Below are positions 41,188-51,286 of a DNA stretch of 64,000 bases, piece by piece. The position numbers were made by a program, and so were the translations under genes. Source of the DNA: Woeseiaceae bacterium (lineage in GTDB: Bacteria > Pseudomonadota > Gammaproteobacteria > Steroidobacterales > Woeseiaceae); NCBI GenBank assembly GCA_013043165.1, contig JABDOQ010000082.1, forward strand, positions 62,001 to 126,000, given 5' to 3'. Each line of letters opens with the position of its first letter. The stretch's first letter is position 1. The notes beneath the pieces were generated by a model, which was not told where the DNA came from, did no database searches, and saw nothing but the letters and a program-made list of their open reading frames with translations.

Positions 41188-42402
41188 CTAGAGACCTGGT
41201 ATGTCCGTAATGGTCGGTTCAACCATCTTGTCCCGGCCCCATTTCAGAAATAGTGACGCGCGTGCGTCCGGGTCGATGTTTACTTTGTCCAGATCACCTT
41301 GCACATGCGGCAAAGCCATAAGGCGCTTGTCCATGACATAAAACCAAAGCCACGGGATGTAGGCCATTACGTACATACCAAAGTACCCGTTGGGCAGTGA
41401 GGGCAGATCCTCAAAATGCCGCAAGGACTGGTAGCGCCTGAGCGGATGGGCATGATGATCGGAGTGCCGTTCGAGGTGAAACATCACGAGGTTGCTCAGT
41501 ATGTGATTGCTGTTCCACGAGTGATGCGGCTGGCAGCGTTCGTATCGGCCGCGGACGTCCCGCTGTCTCAACAGTCCGTAGTGCTCGACGTAGTTGGCGC
41601 TGGTCAGCTGCCAGTAGGCAAATACGTTGTGGAGAAACAGAAACGGTACGACCGACCAGCCAAATAACCACAGCAATATAGCGCTGAGGGCTGCCGTCAT
41701 GGCATACGACTGCAGAATAGCGTTACTGCGGTGCCATACGGATTTGCCACGAAGCGTCAGGCGTTCTTTTTCTATTTGCCACGCCCTCCGAAACGCAGAG
41801 GGTATTTCGCGCCGAGCAAACTTGTAAATACTCTCGCCCATCCGGGAACTTGCCGGATCAGCGGGTGTGGACACGTCCCTGTGATGGCCCCGATTATGCT
41901 CAATCGAAAAGTGACCGTACGCGGGGATAGCCAGTACGACTTTGGCCAGCAGCTTCTCGATCTTCGAGTTTTTGTGGCCGAGTTCATGCCCGGTGTTTAT
42001 TGCGAGGCCCGATGTCAGCCCGGCAGTGATCGCGATTAGTACGAAAGCCCACCAGCTGACCGACGCAGACGTGGCGTACCAGACACATCCGACAAGCGCA
42101 ATAAGATGCAGCGGCACCACGGCATATGTCAGCCAGCGATAGTACCGGTCCTGATCGAGCTGCATGACAATTTCTTCGGGTGGGTTGTTGCGGTCTTCGC
42201 CGATCGCCCAATCGAGCAACGGTGCAATAATGTAGCTCGTTGCGAACGGCAGCAAAAACCACAGTTCGTTGCCTGTCTTGAAATGCAGCCAGATCGCCAG
42301 AAACGGCTGCAGCGGGTATACGACTGACAGCAGCCAAAGCCAGCGTTTGCGATCAACGTAATGTAACTCGCCGTCAGGTAATACTGCGGTGTAGCCTTTC
42401 AT
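41188..42402 (-). CDS. alkB: alkane 1-monooxygenase
   Basis: A 404-residue integral-membrane di-iron hydroxylase. The three histidine boxes are HELGHK, EHNRGHH and LERHSDHHAHP, and NYVEHYGL supplies the HYG motif typical of AlkB. Six helices flank the boxes. It oxidises the terminal carbon of medium-chain alkanes with O2 and electrons from rubredoxin. No rubredoxin or rubredoxin reductase gene is adjacent, so electron donors must be encoded elsewhere. It is 77 bases upstream of the CPBP gene on the same strand and could be co-transcribed. Length matches the family. Confidence 0.93.
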   Translation of the reverse strand: MKGYTAVLPDGELHYVDRKRWLWLLSVVYPLQPFLAIWLHFKTGNELWFLLPFATSYIIAPLLDWAIGEDRNNPPEEIVMQLDQDRYYRWLTYAVVPLHLIALVGCVWYATSASVSWWAFVLIAITAGLTSGLAINTGHELGHKNSKIEKLLAKVVLAIPAYGHFSIEHNRGHHRDVSTPADPASSRMGESIYKFARREIPSAFRRAWQIEKERLTLRGKSVWHRSNAILQSYAMTAALSAILLWLFGWSVVPFLFLHNVFAYWQLTSANYVEHYGLLRQRDVRGRYERCQPHHSWNSNHILSNLVMFHLERHSDHHAHPLRRYQSLRHFEDLPSLPNGYFGMYVMAYIPWLWFYVMDKRLMALPHVQGDLDKVNIDPDARASLFLKWGRDKMVEPTITDIPGL

Positions 42403-42799
42403 TTCCGCTCCAGCTCACTGTCTCGCGATCAGAGGCGATTATCGCCCAGGCGCCGATCGTCGTCCATTTATACATAATGACATTGCGGCAGCGAATGCCG
42501 GATGAGTAGCGAAGCTCGATAACAAACTAATAAGGCATTGGTTGACATTTTGTTCTATATTGAGTGGAAGCTGTATATCCCGGTCTGCAGTTGCCGATTG
42601 GCCGTAGACGATAACTAACAAATAGAAACAGCAGGGGGGCACAGGTATCAGCACTGTCATATCAGACGCGCGTGCCGACAATGACCGGCGTAACTTCAAC
42701 TGGCGAACCGTTGTTTACGGATTTGCCCTGTCCCGACGCCATGCTCACAGGCGCGAGAGCGACAACGAAGTAATATTTCTCGACCGGCATCATCCCTGG
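42403..42799. other. long interval upstream of DUF5658, partly coding-like
   Basis: About 397 bases between alkB and the TTG start of the DUF5658 ORF. The first 220 bases are AT-rich and hold no ORF I trust, probably the alkB promoter. From 42626 the DUF5658 frame is already open and coding-like (RRHAHRRESDNEVIFLDRHHPW), without a standard start codon. Confidence 0.45.
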
Positions 42800-43102
42800 T
42801 TGTTCTTCCTCGCGGTCAGCACCATGCTTCTCTCCTCTGCCGATGCGTTCCTGACATTGCTGCTGATCGAGAAGGGAATGGTCGAGGCGAACCCCGTCAT
42901 GCAGGCTGCGATGACTCAGGGCACCGGGTTCTTTATCGGCGCCAAGCTTTCGTTGACGGCATTGGGCATTTTTTCGCTCGTGTATCTTGCCAAATCGCAT
43001 TTCCTGAACCGATTCAGGACCGGCCTGTTCCTTACGGTTTTTTTCAGCGCCTACGCCTGCCTGGTGTGCTACGAACTGGTCAACCTCTTCCGCCTGATGT
43101 GA
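42800..43102 (+). CDS. DUF5658 membrane protein (start uncertain)
   Basis: From TTG 42800 the product is 100 residues with three helices: SADAFLTLLLIEKGMVEANPVM, IGAKLSLTALGIFSLVYLA and LFLTVFFSAYACLVCYEL. The SADAFLTL...EANPVMQ motif identifies DUF5658. Homologs begin with a basic and HPW-containing N-terminus, and exactly this sequence is in frame upstream back to 42626 but lacks ATG, GTG or TTG. The true start is therefore probably non-canonical (ATC 42647 follows a G-rich site; CTG 42728 is another option) or there is a sequence change. Function unknown. Confidence 0.7.
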   Translation: MFFLAVSTMLLSSADAFLTLLLIEKGMVEANPVMQAAMTQGTGFFIGAKLSLTALGIFSLVYLAKSHFLNRFRTGLFLTVFFSAYACLVCYELVNLFRLM

Positions 43103-43106
43103 CCCG

Positions 43107-43121
43107 GGGAATTCAATTCCC
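43107..43121. promoter_or_regulatory. 15-bp palindrome upstream of sucA
   Basis: GGGAATTCAATTCCC is a perfect palindrome around one central base. It lies about 100 bases before the sucA start and five bases after the DUF5658 stop; operator or short terminator stem are both possible. Confidence 0.4.
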
Positions 43122-43218
43122 TACGGAGGATGCTTGGGATAAACTACGGTCCCTTCGCAATCAGCACTTTCAGCCCCTCTTGACCATTGCGCCCAAATGC
43201 AGCGTAATCCCTTAAATT

Positions 43219-46098
43219 ATGAGTAATTCCCTAAAGGAACAGCTGGCGTCGTCACCGTTGTTTGGTGGTAATGCGAGTGCCGTCGAGAGGCTCTATGAGC
43301 AATACCTCGAGAATCCGGATGCCGTAGCCGGCGGCTGGCGGGAGTATTTCGAGGCGATGGGTGACCCGGATACCGAGGTTGTCCACTCGGCGATTCGCGA
43401 TGAGCTGCTGGCCGAGGCCCGGCACGGACGTAAAGCCGGACGCATATCGGCACGGCAGACCGGTAAAGCCGCGCCCTCGGGTGAAAAACAGGCGGCGGTA
43501 TCGCGTCTGATCCAGGTTTACAGCCTGCGTGGCCACCAGATCGCCGATATCGATCCGCTGGGATTGATGGAACGGCGCGTGCCCGGCGTACTCAAGCCCG
43601 ACTACCTCGGATTGACCGAGGCGGATATGGACACCGAGTTTTTCACAGGTGGCCTGGCCGGCACCGGCGATGAGCGCATGCAGCTGCGCGAAATCCTCGC
43701 GCTACTGAAAAGAATCTACTGCGGCAAGATCGGCGCGGAAGTAGCGCACATATCGCGGGCGCGGGAACGATTGTGGCTTCGCAAGCGCTTCGAGCAGGGC
43801 ATGGCGTCGGATACGCTGACCGACGAGGAGCGACTCTGGATCCTCGAACACCTGACCAGTGCGGAGGGTATCGAGCGCTACCTGCATACCCGCTACGTCG
43901 GCCAGAAGCGATTCTCACTCGAGGGCGGCGAGAGCCTCATCCCGTTGCTCGACGATCTCATTCAGCAAGGCGGTGCGTCGGGTATTCGGGAAATCGTCAT
44001 TGGCATGGCGCATCGCGGCCGGATCAACGTGCTCGTCAATATTCTGGGCAAGTCGCCCGAGGAGCTGTTCGAGGAATTTGAGGGCAAGCACGATCCGGAG
44101 GAGCAAAAGGGCTCCGGCGACGTCAAGTATCACAAGGGATTTTCGGCCGACATGAAAACGCCCGGCGGCAACGTGCATATTGCGCTGGCATTCAATCCGT
44201 CGCACCTGGAAATCGTCAATCCCGTGGTTGAAGGCTCGGTGCGGGCACGGCAGCAGCGACGTGGTGATACGGAGCGGCAGGAGGTACTGCCGGTGTTGAT
44301 CCACGGCGACGCCGCGTTTGCCGGCCAGGGCGTCGTCCCGGAAACCTTTCAAATGTCGCAAACCAACGGCTTCCGCACCGGCGGTACCGTGCACATCGTC
44401 ATCAACAACCAGATAGGATTCACAACCAGTCGCCCGTCGGATGCCCGCTCGACTGAATATTGCAGCGATGTCGCAAAGATGATCGAAGCACCGATCTTCC
44501 ATGTTAACGGCGACGATCCCGAGGCCGTAATATTCGTGACGCGGCTTGCTCTGCAGTATCGCGAGAAGTTCAAGAAAGACGTTGTCATCGACCTGGTCTG
44601 TTACCGGCGGCATGGACACAATGAAGCGGACGAGCCGGCAGCGACACAACCGATCATGTACGGTCGAATTCGAGAGCACAAGACAACCCGCGAGCTTTAT
44701 GCGAACCGACTGACGGAGCACAAGATCACTACGGCGACGACGGCAACGGAGTTGCAGGACAATTATCGCGATCGTCTTGATCGTGGTGAGCCGGTGCCTA
44801 AGTCGTCGCTCGGCATGATTGGTGATGCGTATACGGTCGACTGGACGCCTTACCTGAAAACCGAATGGGATGACGTTGCCGACACTACGGTCAGCCCTAA
44901 AACCGTCGCCCATCTCGGCAAGGCAATTACCGCAATTCCACCCGACCTGCGTCCGCACGGCCGCGTGCAGCGCATCATGGACGATCGTGTCAGGATGGCC
45001 AGCGGCGAAATGGATATGGATTGGGGCTTTGCCGAGACGATGGCCTACGCCTCACTGCTACTCGATGGTCACAATATTCGCTTGGTGGGGCAGGACAGCG
45101 GTCGAGGAACGTTTTTTCACCGCCACGCGGTACTGCACAACCAGCTGAACAATCGGGAATACGTTCCGTTAGCGCACGTGGTCGACAGGCCGGACGCATT
45201 TCGTGTAATCGATTCGCTGTTGTCGGAAGAAGCCGTGCTGGGATTCGAGTATGGCTACGCGAGCACAGAGCCAAACACGCTGGTCATCTGGGAAGGCCAG
45301 TTTGGCGACTTCGTCAATGGTGCGCAGGTCGTAATCGATCAATTCATAAGCTCCGGCGAGGCAAAATGGGGGCGATTATGCGGGCTGACGATGTTCCTGC
45401 CGCACGGATACGAAGGACAGGGACCCGAGCACTCGTCGGCGAGACTGGAGCGCTTCCTGCAGCTGTGTGCCGAACACAATATCCAGGTTTGTGTGCCGTC
45501 GACGCCGGCACAGATGTTTCACATGATCAGGCGCCAGCAGGTACGCTTGTTCCGCAAGCCGCTGATTGTGATGACGCCGAAAAGCCTGCTGCGCCACAAA
45601 ATGTCCGTTTCATCGTTGACTGAATTGTCGAGCGGACACTTCGAGCTGGTCATTCCCGAAATAGAAGCGATTGCGACCAAAAAGACGCGACGCCTGGTCT
45701 TTTGCAGCGGCAAGGTGTATTTCGACTTGCTGGAGGCGCGCGAATCACACGGTATCACTGATATTGCAATCATTCGGATAGAACAGCTATACCCGTTTCC
45801 GATCACTGAATATGCAGAACTGCTCGGGGAGTACCAGCATGTCAAGGAGATCATCTGGTGCCAGGAAGAGCCACTCAATCAGGGTGCGTGGTACCAGATC
45901 AAGCATCGCCTTCAGGAACCGCTGAAGAAGAATCAGCAGCTCTATTACGCGGGCAGGCCCGGTGCCGCGGCGCCGGCTTCGGGCATATTCAAAGTTCACT
46001 TGCAGCAACAGCAGGCACTGGTTGAAGCCGCGCTCGACATAAAAAGTGAGGCGAGCAAGGTGGTCAAGCCTCAGAAAACCAAACGGAAGACAACATGA
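43219..46098 (+). CDS. sucA: 2-oxoglutarate dehydrogenase E1 component
   Basis: A 959-residue thiamin-diphosphate enzyme that decarboxylates 2-oxoglutarate in the TCA cycle and passes succinyl to the E2 lipoyl arm. The N-terminal E1 peptide ([20 protein letters not shown]), the [21 protein letters not shown] segment, and the ThDP-binding [13 protein letters not shown] are clear. The C-terminal pyrimidine-binding half is complete ([38 protein letters not shown] in part). The stop overlaps the sucB start (ATGA). The three subunits of the complex follow in order. Confidence 0.97.
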   Translation: MSNSLKEQLASSPLFGGNASAVERLYEQYLENPDAVAGGWREYFEAMGDPDTEVVHSAIRDELLAEARHGRKAGRISARQTGKAAPSGEKQAAVSRLIQVYSLRGHQIADIDPLGLMERRVPGVLKPDYLGLTEADMDTEFFTGGLAGTGDERMQLREILALLKRIYCGKIGAEVAHISRARERLWLRKRFEQGMASDTLTDEERLWILEHLTSAEGIERYLHTRYVGQKRFSLEGGESLIPLLDDLIQQGGASGIREIVIGMAHRGRINVLVNILGKSPEELFEEFEGKHDPEEQKGSGDVKYHKGFSADMKTPGGNVHIALAFNPSHLEIVNPVVEGSVRARQQRRGDTERQEVLPVLIHGDAAFAGQGVVPETFQMSQTNGFRTGGTVHIVINNQIGFTTSRPSDARSTEYCSDVAKMIEAPIFHVNGDDPEAVIFVTRLALQYREKFKKDVVIDLVCYRRHGHNEADEPAATQPIMYGRIREHKTTRELYANRLTEHKITTATTATELQDNYRDRLDRGEPVPKSSLGMIGDAYTVDWTPYLKTEWDDVADTTVSPKTVAHLGKAITAIPPDLRPHGRVQRIMDDRVRMASGEMDMDWGFAETMAYASLLLDGHNIRLVGQDSGRGTFFHRHAVLHNQLNNREYVPLAHVVDRPDAFRVIDSLLSEEAVLGFEYGYASTEPNTLVIWEGQFGDFVNGAQVVIDQFISSGEAKWGRLCGLTMFLPHGYEGQGPEHSSARLERFLQLCAEHNIQVCVPSTPAQMFHMIRRQQVRLFRKPLIVMTPKSLLRHKMSVSSLTELSSGHFELVIPEIEAIATKKTRRLVFCSGKVYFDLLEARESHGITDIAIIRIEQLYPFPITEYAELLGEYQHVKEIIWCQEEPLNQGAWYQIKHRLQEPLKKNQQLYYAGRPGAAAPASGIFKVHLQQQQALVEAALDIKSEASKVVKPQKTKRKTT

Positions 46099-47312
46099 CG
46101 ATTGAGATCAAGGTGCCCGCGTTGCCGGAATCAGTGACGGACGCTACGCTGGTTGGCTGGCATAAGAAAGTGGGCGACTCCGTTGCCCGCGACGAGAACC
46201 TGGTCGACCTCGAGACCGACAAGGTCGTTCTCGAAGTTCCCGCCCCCGCGTCCGGAACTATCACGAAGATTGTCGCCAAAGACGGTGCCACCGTCGAAGC
46301 GGGCGATCTGCTCGCCGTACTGGAGGAGGGCGAGGCGGTTGTTGCAGAAACGCCGGCCGAGGAAAAAACCGAAGAGCAACCAGCCGAGTCGAAGACGAAG
46401 GAGGCCAAGGGTCCCGTCAAGACCAGCCCGGCCGTGCGTCGACTGCTCGACGAACATGATCTCGATGCGACGATGGTGACGGGAACCGGAAAAGACGGGC
46501 GCCTGACGAAAGCTGATGTCATGGCTTTTCTCAAAGCGGACGACAGCGACAATGTTACGCCGGGAGATCCGACGCCGGCCGCGGTTGACGACAGTGTCAC
46601 CACAGGACTGGCAAGAAACGAACAACGCGTGCCGATGACACGCTTGCGGGCCCGCATCGCCGAGCGGTTGATTGAAGCACAGCAGACGGCTGCGATGCTG
46701 ACGACGTTCAACGAGGTCGATCTGACGGAAGTCATGGCTTTGCGCAGTCGCTATCGTGACAGGTTCGAGGAAAAGCACGGCGTGCGACTGGGTTTCATGT
46801 CCTTCTTTACCATGGCGTCAGTCGCGGCACTCAAGAAGTTTCCGGTAGTCAATGCCTCCGTCGAAGGCAGCGATATCGTGTATCACAATTACTACGATGT
46901 CGGCATCGCTGTCTCAAGCGAGCGCGGCCTGATGGTGCCCGTGATTCGCGACGTTGACCAAATGAGCTTTGCCGAGTTCGAGGCCGCGTTGAATTCCGTG
47001 GCGAAGAAGGCGCAGGACGGAACGATCAGCATGGAAGACCTGACGGGCGGCACGTTTACGATCACCAACGGCGGGATTTTCGGTTCCATGATGTCCACAC
47101 CGATCCTCAATCAGCCGCAGAGCGCTATTCTCGGCATGCATAACATCCAGCAACGACCGATGGTCGTCGATGGAGAAATCGTTGCTCGCCCGATGATGTA
47201 CCTGGCCGTGACGTACGACCATCGCATAATTGATGGCAAAGAGGCGGTGCAATTTCTTGTCGCAATCAAAGAGCAGTTGGAGGACCCGAGTCGCCTGTTG
47301 TTACAGGTCTGA
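46095..47312 (+). CDS. sucB: dihydrolipoyl succinyltransferase, E2 of 2-oxoglutarate dehydrogenase
   Basis: A 405-residue protein. The lipoyl domain carries the lipoylated lysine in [14 protein letters not shown] (about residue 43). An Ala/Pro/Glu linker and a peripheral subunit-binding domain ([16 protein letters not shown]) follow. The catalytic domain ends with the active-site [15 protein letters not shown]. It transfers succinyl from lipoamide to CoA. The start overlaps the sucA stop by four bases and lpd begins 31 bases later. Confidence 0.97.
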   Translation: MTIEIKVPALPESVTDATLVGWHKKVGDSVARDENLVDLETDKVVLEVPAPASGTITKIVAKDGATVEAGDLLAVLEEGEAVVAETPAEEKTEEQPAESKTKEAKGPVKTSPAVRRLLDEHDLDATMVTGTGKDGRLTKADVMAFLKADDSDNVTPGDPTPAAVDDSVTTGLARNEQRVPMTRLRARIAERLIEAQQTAAMLTTFNEVDLTEVMALRSRYRDRFEEKHGVRLGFMSFFTMASVAALKKFPVVNASVEGSDIVYHNYYDVGIAVSSERGLMVPVIRDVDQMSFAEFEAALNSVAKKAQDGTISMEDLTGGTFTITNGGIFGSMMSTPILNQPQSAILGMHNIQQRPMVVDGEIVARPMMYLAVTYDHRIIDGKEAVQFLVAIKEQLEDPSRLLLQV

Positions 47313-47343
47313 AGGGTTCTGACGAACAGGATCAACAAAACAG

Positions 47344-48771
47344 ATGAGCAGAAGTTTTGACGTCGTAGTTATTGGTGGCGGCCCGGCAGGTTATATTGCG
47401 GCGATCAGGGCGGCGCAGCACGGTCTGACGGCAGCGTGTATCGATGAGTGGGAGAACAGGGATGGCAAGAACGCCTTCGGCGGCACCTGTCTCAACGCCG
47501 GATGTATTCCATCCAAAGCGCTGCTCGAATCCACAGAGCTGTATCATCGCGCACAGCACGAGTTCAAGAAGCATGGCATCCAGACCGGCGACGTCGCGAT
47601 GGACATCGCCGCGATGCAGAAGCGCCGTGCGAGCATCGTTCGGCAGTTGACGGGTGGCATAGCCGGCTTGTTCAAAGCCAACAAGGTCGAAGGTCTGGTC
47701 GGGCATGGCAAGCTGCTCGCCGGGAAGAAAGTCGAGTTCACCCCTGTATCGGGCGACGTTGAGGTGATCGAGGCGAAGCATGTCGTGCTTGCATCGGGAT
47801 CATCGCCGATCGATCTCGGTATCGCACCATTCGATGGTGACAAGATCATCGACTCCTGGGACGCCCTGGAACTGGAAGCCGTCCCGCCGCGGCTTGGTGT
47901 TGTCGGTGCCGGCGTGATCGGGCTCGAGCTTGGCAGCGTTTGGGCGAGACTGGGGTCGAAGGTCACGATACTGGAAGCGATGGATGATTTTTTGTTCATG
48001 GCCGATCGAGATGTTGCCAAAGTCGCCGCGCAGGACTTCAAGAAGCAGGGTCTCGACATCAAGCTCGGTGCAAAAGTGGCCAAGGGAACGGCGGGCAAGA
48101 AGAGTGTCAAGGTGGAATACGCCGACAAGGACGGCGCGCAGTCTATCGAAGTCGACAAACTGATTGTTGCAGTCGGGCGTCGACCTCACACGGAAAACCT
48201 GTTCGCGGACGACGCAGGCATTCAACTGGATGAACGCGGCTTTGTTGTCGTTGACGATGAGTGCCGCACGCGTGTGAAAGGCGTTTTTGCCGTAGGCGAC
48301 TGCGTGCGCGGACCCATGCTCGCTCACAAGGGCTCTGAAGAGGGGGTGATGGCGGCCGACCTGATCGCGGGTGAGGTCGCGGAAATGAACTACGACGTGA
48401 TTCCGTCGGTGTTGTATACGAGCCCGGAAATTGCCTGGACCGGCAAGACCGAAGCAGAAGTGAAGGACAGCGGGCGGCCCTACAAAACGGGCTCGTTTCC
48501 GTTCATGGCCAGCGGCCGTGCGAAGGCGATGGAGCAGACTTCAGGCATGGTCAAGATCATTTCGTCAAAGGAAGACGATGAGATCCTCGGTGTTCACATC
48601 GTCGGGCCTATGGCCGGCGAGTTGATCGCCGAAGCGGTACTTGCACTCGAGTTCTCAGCCAGTACCGAAGATTTACAGCGCACTATTCATGCACATCCCA
48701 GCCTGGCCGAGGCCGTGCACGAGGCGGCCCTGGCCGTGGACAATCGCGCTCTGAATTTCCCAAACAAATAA
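47344..48771 (+). CDS. lpdA: dihydrolipoyl dehydrogenase, E3
   Basis: A 475-residue FAD enzyme that reoxidises dihydrolipoamide using NAD. N-terminal FAD motif GGGPAGYIAAIRAAQ, redox-active disulfide GGTCLNAGCIPSKALL, NAD-binding VVGAGVIGLELGSVWARLG, second FAD motif VFAVGDCV, and the C-terminal His-Glu pair in IHAHPSLAEAVHEA are all present. It completes the sucA-sucB-lpd operon. No succinyl-CoA ligase genes follow. Confidence 0.97.
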   Translation: MSRSFDVVVIGGGPAGYIAAIRAAQHGLTAACIDEWENRDGKNAFGGTCLNAGCIPSKALLESTELYHRAQHEFKKHGIQTGDVAMDIAAMQKRRASIVRQLTGGIAGLFKANKVEGLVGHGKLLAGKKVEFTPVSGDVEVIEAKHVVLASGSSPIDLGIAPFDGDKIIDSWDALELEAVPPRLGVVGAGVIGLELGSVWARLGSKVTILEAMDDFLFMADRDVAKVAAQDFKKQGLDIKLGAKVAKGTAGKKSVKVEYADKDGAQSIEVDKLIVAVGRRPHTENLFADDAGIQLDERGFVVVDDECRTRVKGVFAVGDCVRGPMLAHKGSEEGVMAADLIAGEVAEMNYDVIPSVLYTSPEIAWTGKTEAEVKDSGRPYKTGSFPFMASGRAKAMEQTSGMVKIISSKEDDEILGVHIVGPMAGELIAEAVLALEFSASTEDLQRTIHAHPSLAEAVHEAALAVDNRALNFPNK

Positions 48772-48853
48772 CCGTTATCAAAACGTTCCGCCAGCAGGAG
48801 CGGCCAGTGGCCGCGAAGCGAAGCGGCAGCCGCCAGGCTGCTTTAAGTGACGG

Positions 48854-50320
48854 TCATTCCCAGAAATCGGCGTTCTTGATGCCCAGTTCCTTTGGATTGA
48901 AGGTGTACTCAGATACGCCGGCATTGCGCTGCTTTTCGTAGTCCTTGAGCGCTTTTAATGCCGGGCTGCCCATCAGGAACAGGATCAATATGCCGACGAT
49001 ATTCAGCCACGCCATGATGCCGACACCGACGTCCCCGAGCGCCCAGGCCAGGTCCGCGGAGCGAATCGTCCCGTAGAACACCGATGCCATCAGCGCGAGC
49101 TTCAAAATGACAAGTTCGCCCGGAAAGCGGATCGTGCGCCGGATGTAAGCGACGTTGGTCTCCGCAATGTAGTAGTACGCCAGCAACGTCGTGAAGGCGA
49201 AAAAGAACAGCGCCACCGCGACAAAGGTCTTGCCGAAACCGCCGAGGACGCTTTCAAGCGCATACTGCGTAAAAGCCGGGCTGTTTGCCTGGATTTCGGT
49301 TCCCAGCATGCCGCCGCTGACTACGACATCGAGGTCCGTTACGTAGTACTGGTTGGTGATTAGAATCATGAACGCCGTTGCCGAACAGACAAACAGCGTG
49401 TCGACATAGACAGAGAATGCCTGCACGAGGCCCTGCTGCGCCGGATGCTGAACTTCGGAGGCCGCTGCTGCATGTGGGCCGGTTCCCTGGCCCGCCTCGT
49501 TCGAATAAACGCCGCGTTTTACGCCCCAACCGATGGCGGCACCGACGCCGGCCATCGGCGTGAATGCATCCTTGAATATCAGCGCGACGATATCGGGTAA
49601 TTCGCCGATATGAAGGCCGATGATCCCGATCGCCATTACGATGTAGCCGAGCGCCATGAAAGGCACCACGATCTGCGTGAAATGGGCGATTCGCTTGACG
49701 CCGCCGAAGATGATGAAGCCGAGCACGGAGACGACGATGACGGCAGTCGCGATCTTCGTTGCGCTGACGTTGTCGCCAAAGAAATTGAGTATGGTCTCAC
49801 CGCCAAATGCCAGCTCCGCGGCATTGCCAATGCTGTTCGACTGCACGCCGGGAAGCAGGAGACCGGTCGCAACGATCGTCGTAATGGCGAAAATCCATGC
49901 ATACCATTTCTGGCCCATCGCTTTCTCGATGTAGTAGGCTGGCCCGCCGCGATATTGCCCTTCGTCATCTTCCTTGTAGATCTGGCCGAGCGCTGACTCA
50001 ATGTAGGCCGTGGAGGCGCCGAGAAAGGCGACGACCCACATCCAGAAAACGGCGCCCGGCCCACCGAAGCCGATCGCAGCGGCGACTCCGGCAATATTGC
50101 CTGTGCCGACGCGCCCCGATAGCGATACCGAGAGGGCCTGGAACGATGAGATGCCGCGATCGGATTCCTTGCTCGCAAATAGCAGACGAATCATTTCCTT
50201 GAACAGGCGTACCTGTACGAAACGCGTGAGTATCGAAAAGAACAGCCCCGCGCCAAGGCACAGGAAGATCAGGGCATTACTCCAGATGATCCCGTTAAGC
50301 CAGTCGACGATCTCTTGCAT
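48854..50320 (-). CDS. alanine/glycine:cation symporter (AGCS family)
   Basis: A 488-residue membrane carrier with about eleven helices. The AGCS signatures are GRVGTGNIAGVAAAIGFGGPGAVFWMW in the N-terminal half (split here by two variable sites) and AAIGWGVKRGVYSNEAGQGTGPHAAA in the middle. It should import alanine or glycine with sodium. It is convergent with lpd and divergent from the NfeD remnant. Monocistronic. Confidence 0.93.
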   Translation of the reverse strand: MQEIVDWLNGIIWSNALIFLCLGAGLFFSILTRFVQVRLFKEMIRLLFASKESDRGISSFQALSVSLSGRVGTGNIAGVAAAIGFGGPGAVFWMWVVAFLGASTAYIESALGQIYKEDDEGQYRGGPAYYIEKAMGQKWYAWIFAITTIVATGLLLPGVQSNSIGNAAELAFGGETILNFFGDNVSATKIATAVIVVSVLGFIIFGGVKRIAHFTQIVVPFMALGYIVMAIGIIGLHIGELPDIVALIFKDAFTPMAGVGAAIGWGVKRGVYSNEAGQGTGPHAAAASEVQHPAQQGLVQAFSVYVDTLFVCSATAFMILITNQYYVTDLDVVVSGGMLGTEIQANSPAFTQYALESVLGGFGKTFVAVALFFFAFTTLLAYYYIAETNVAYIRRTIRFPGELVILKLALMASVFYGTIRSADLAWALGDVGVGIMAWLNIVGILILFLMGSPALKALKDYEKQRNAGVSEYTFNPKELGIKNADFWE

Positions 50321-50411
50321 GCCGTTCCCCTTATTATTATTCGCTGCCGGCGCAGTGGATAGTAACCGAATTCAGGATATTGTGGGCGTCTGCAAATTAC
50401 CGAGTGGCGCA

Positions 50412-50579
50412 ATGACTTGGTGGGGTTGGATGATTCTCGGCGCGGTACTACCGGGTGCAGAACTTATCGCAATCGATGCGCAGTTCTACCTGTTGTTCCT
50501 GGGCATTTCTGCGGCGCTCGTCACCGATATCGTCAAAGGCAGACCGCGCGCGACAGGCGCTACGCAGCCGCCAGAATGA
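50412..50579 (+). pseudogene. truncated NfeD-like N-terminal fragment
   Basis: The 55-residue reading frame MTWWGWMILGAVLPGAELIAID... followed by FYLLFLGISAALV matches the start of NfeD-family proteins, which normally continue for another 90 or so residues with more helices and an OB-fold domain. Here the sequence breaks off into unrelated TDIVKGRPRATGATQPPE and a stop, and the missing parts are not seen in any frame before the ferritin-like gene. It is probably a deletion remnant, although a short functional membrane peptide cannot be excluded. Confidence 0.6.
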
Positions 50580-50592
50580 CGCAAACTTAGCC

Positions 50593-51114
50593 CTAAAGAG
50601 CGGGGGTCTCGTCGAGGTCGAGCTCGGCTTCGGCGCTGGCGCTCGAAGGTAGTTTCGCCATTGCCTCTCGCAGCATGTCGACGTGCTCCATTTCCTCGTC
50701 GCGAAGCTCTGTGAAAAGTTCCCGGACGTCCGGATCGGTGATGCCGGGCAAGGCCATGTCGTAAAAGTCGTACGCCTTTTTCTCAGCGGCGAGCCCGATT
50801 TCGAACGCTTGAACGGTGGACATGCCGCGGCGCGGCGCCCCCATGTCCGGGGCCTCGACGTCGAACAGGTCGTCCAGTGTCAGCCGTGCAGGCGCATCAC
50901 CGAACAGAGCCTTGCGCCGGGCCTCTATTTCCTGGCCATGCTTGGCCTCATTCTCGACCATGGTGGAGAAAAAGGCTCCAGCATCGTAACCGCCGCTGCG
51001 ACCGAGCTGGGAGGCAAACATCTGGTAGCGGTGGCACGCCTCCATCTCGATCAGTTTCGCGAGGTCTAGGGCGTCCATCAGGCTGAGTTTTGACAGGTCA
51101 AGACGGGTGGACAT
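50593..51114 (-). CDS. ferritin-like/rubrerythrin-type di-iron protein
   Basis: A 173-residue helical protein. Carboxylate and histidine ligands typical of ferritin-like di-iron sites appear as KLIEMEACHRYQMFA, MVENEAKHGQEIE (ENEAKH), GLAAEKKAYDFYD and DEEMEHVDMLREAM. The four-helix fold should bind two irons and act in iron storage or peroxide reduction. There is no C-terminal rubredoxin domain, and the tail is acidic (EAELDLDETPAL). ATG 51114 is chosen over track start 51156. It is in the same direction as relA, 172 bases after it. Confidence 0.85.
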   Translation of the reverse strand: MSTRLDLSKLSLMDALDLAKLIEMEACHRYQMFASQLGRSGGYDAGAFFSTMVENEAKHGQEIEARRKALFGDAPARLTLDDLFDVEAPDMGAPRRGMSTVQAFEIGLAAEKKAYDFYDMALPGITDPDVRELFTELRDEEMEHVDMLREAMAKLPSSASAEAELDLDETPAL

Positions 51115-51286
51115 TGAATCGGCTCCTGGTTTGGGGTTGACGGCCCGAAGCGGCACGTCGGATGCGCCTCAAGCGATCGGCAAAAGCCGAGTTCCGTCCG
51201 GGGGCTGTGATGATAACACCGCCGGGCGGATTCGAGCCAGATTACGGCAGCGTTCCATTTTCCGTTCGCCTATCTGTCGGATCACA

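Noticed and set aside
43915-44958. 347-aa minus ORF inside sucA
   Set aside because: Fully inside a clearly coding gene on the other strand; composition is typical of an antisense shadow.
48772-48853. Hairpin GCAGCC/GGCTGC between lpd and the alanine symporter as a terminator
   Set aside because: Stem of six pairs followed by only three T; too weak to list as a terminator.
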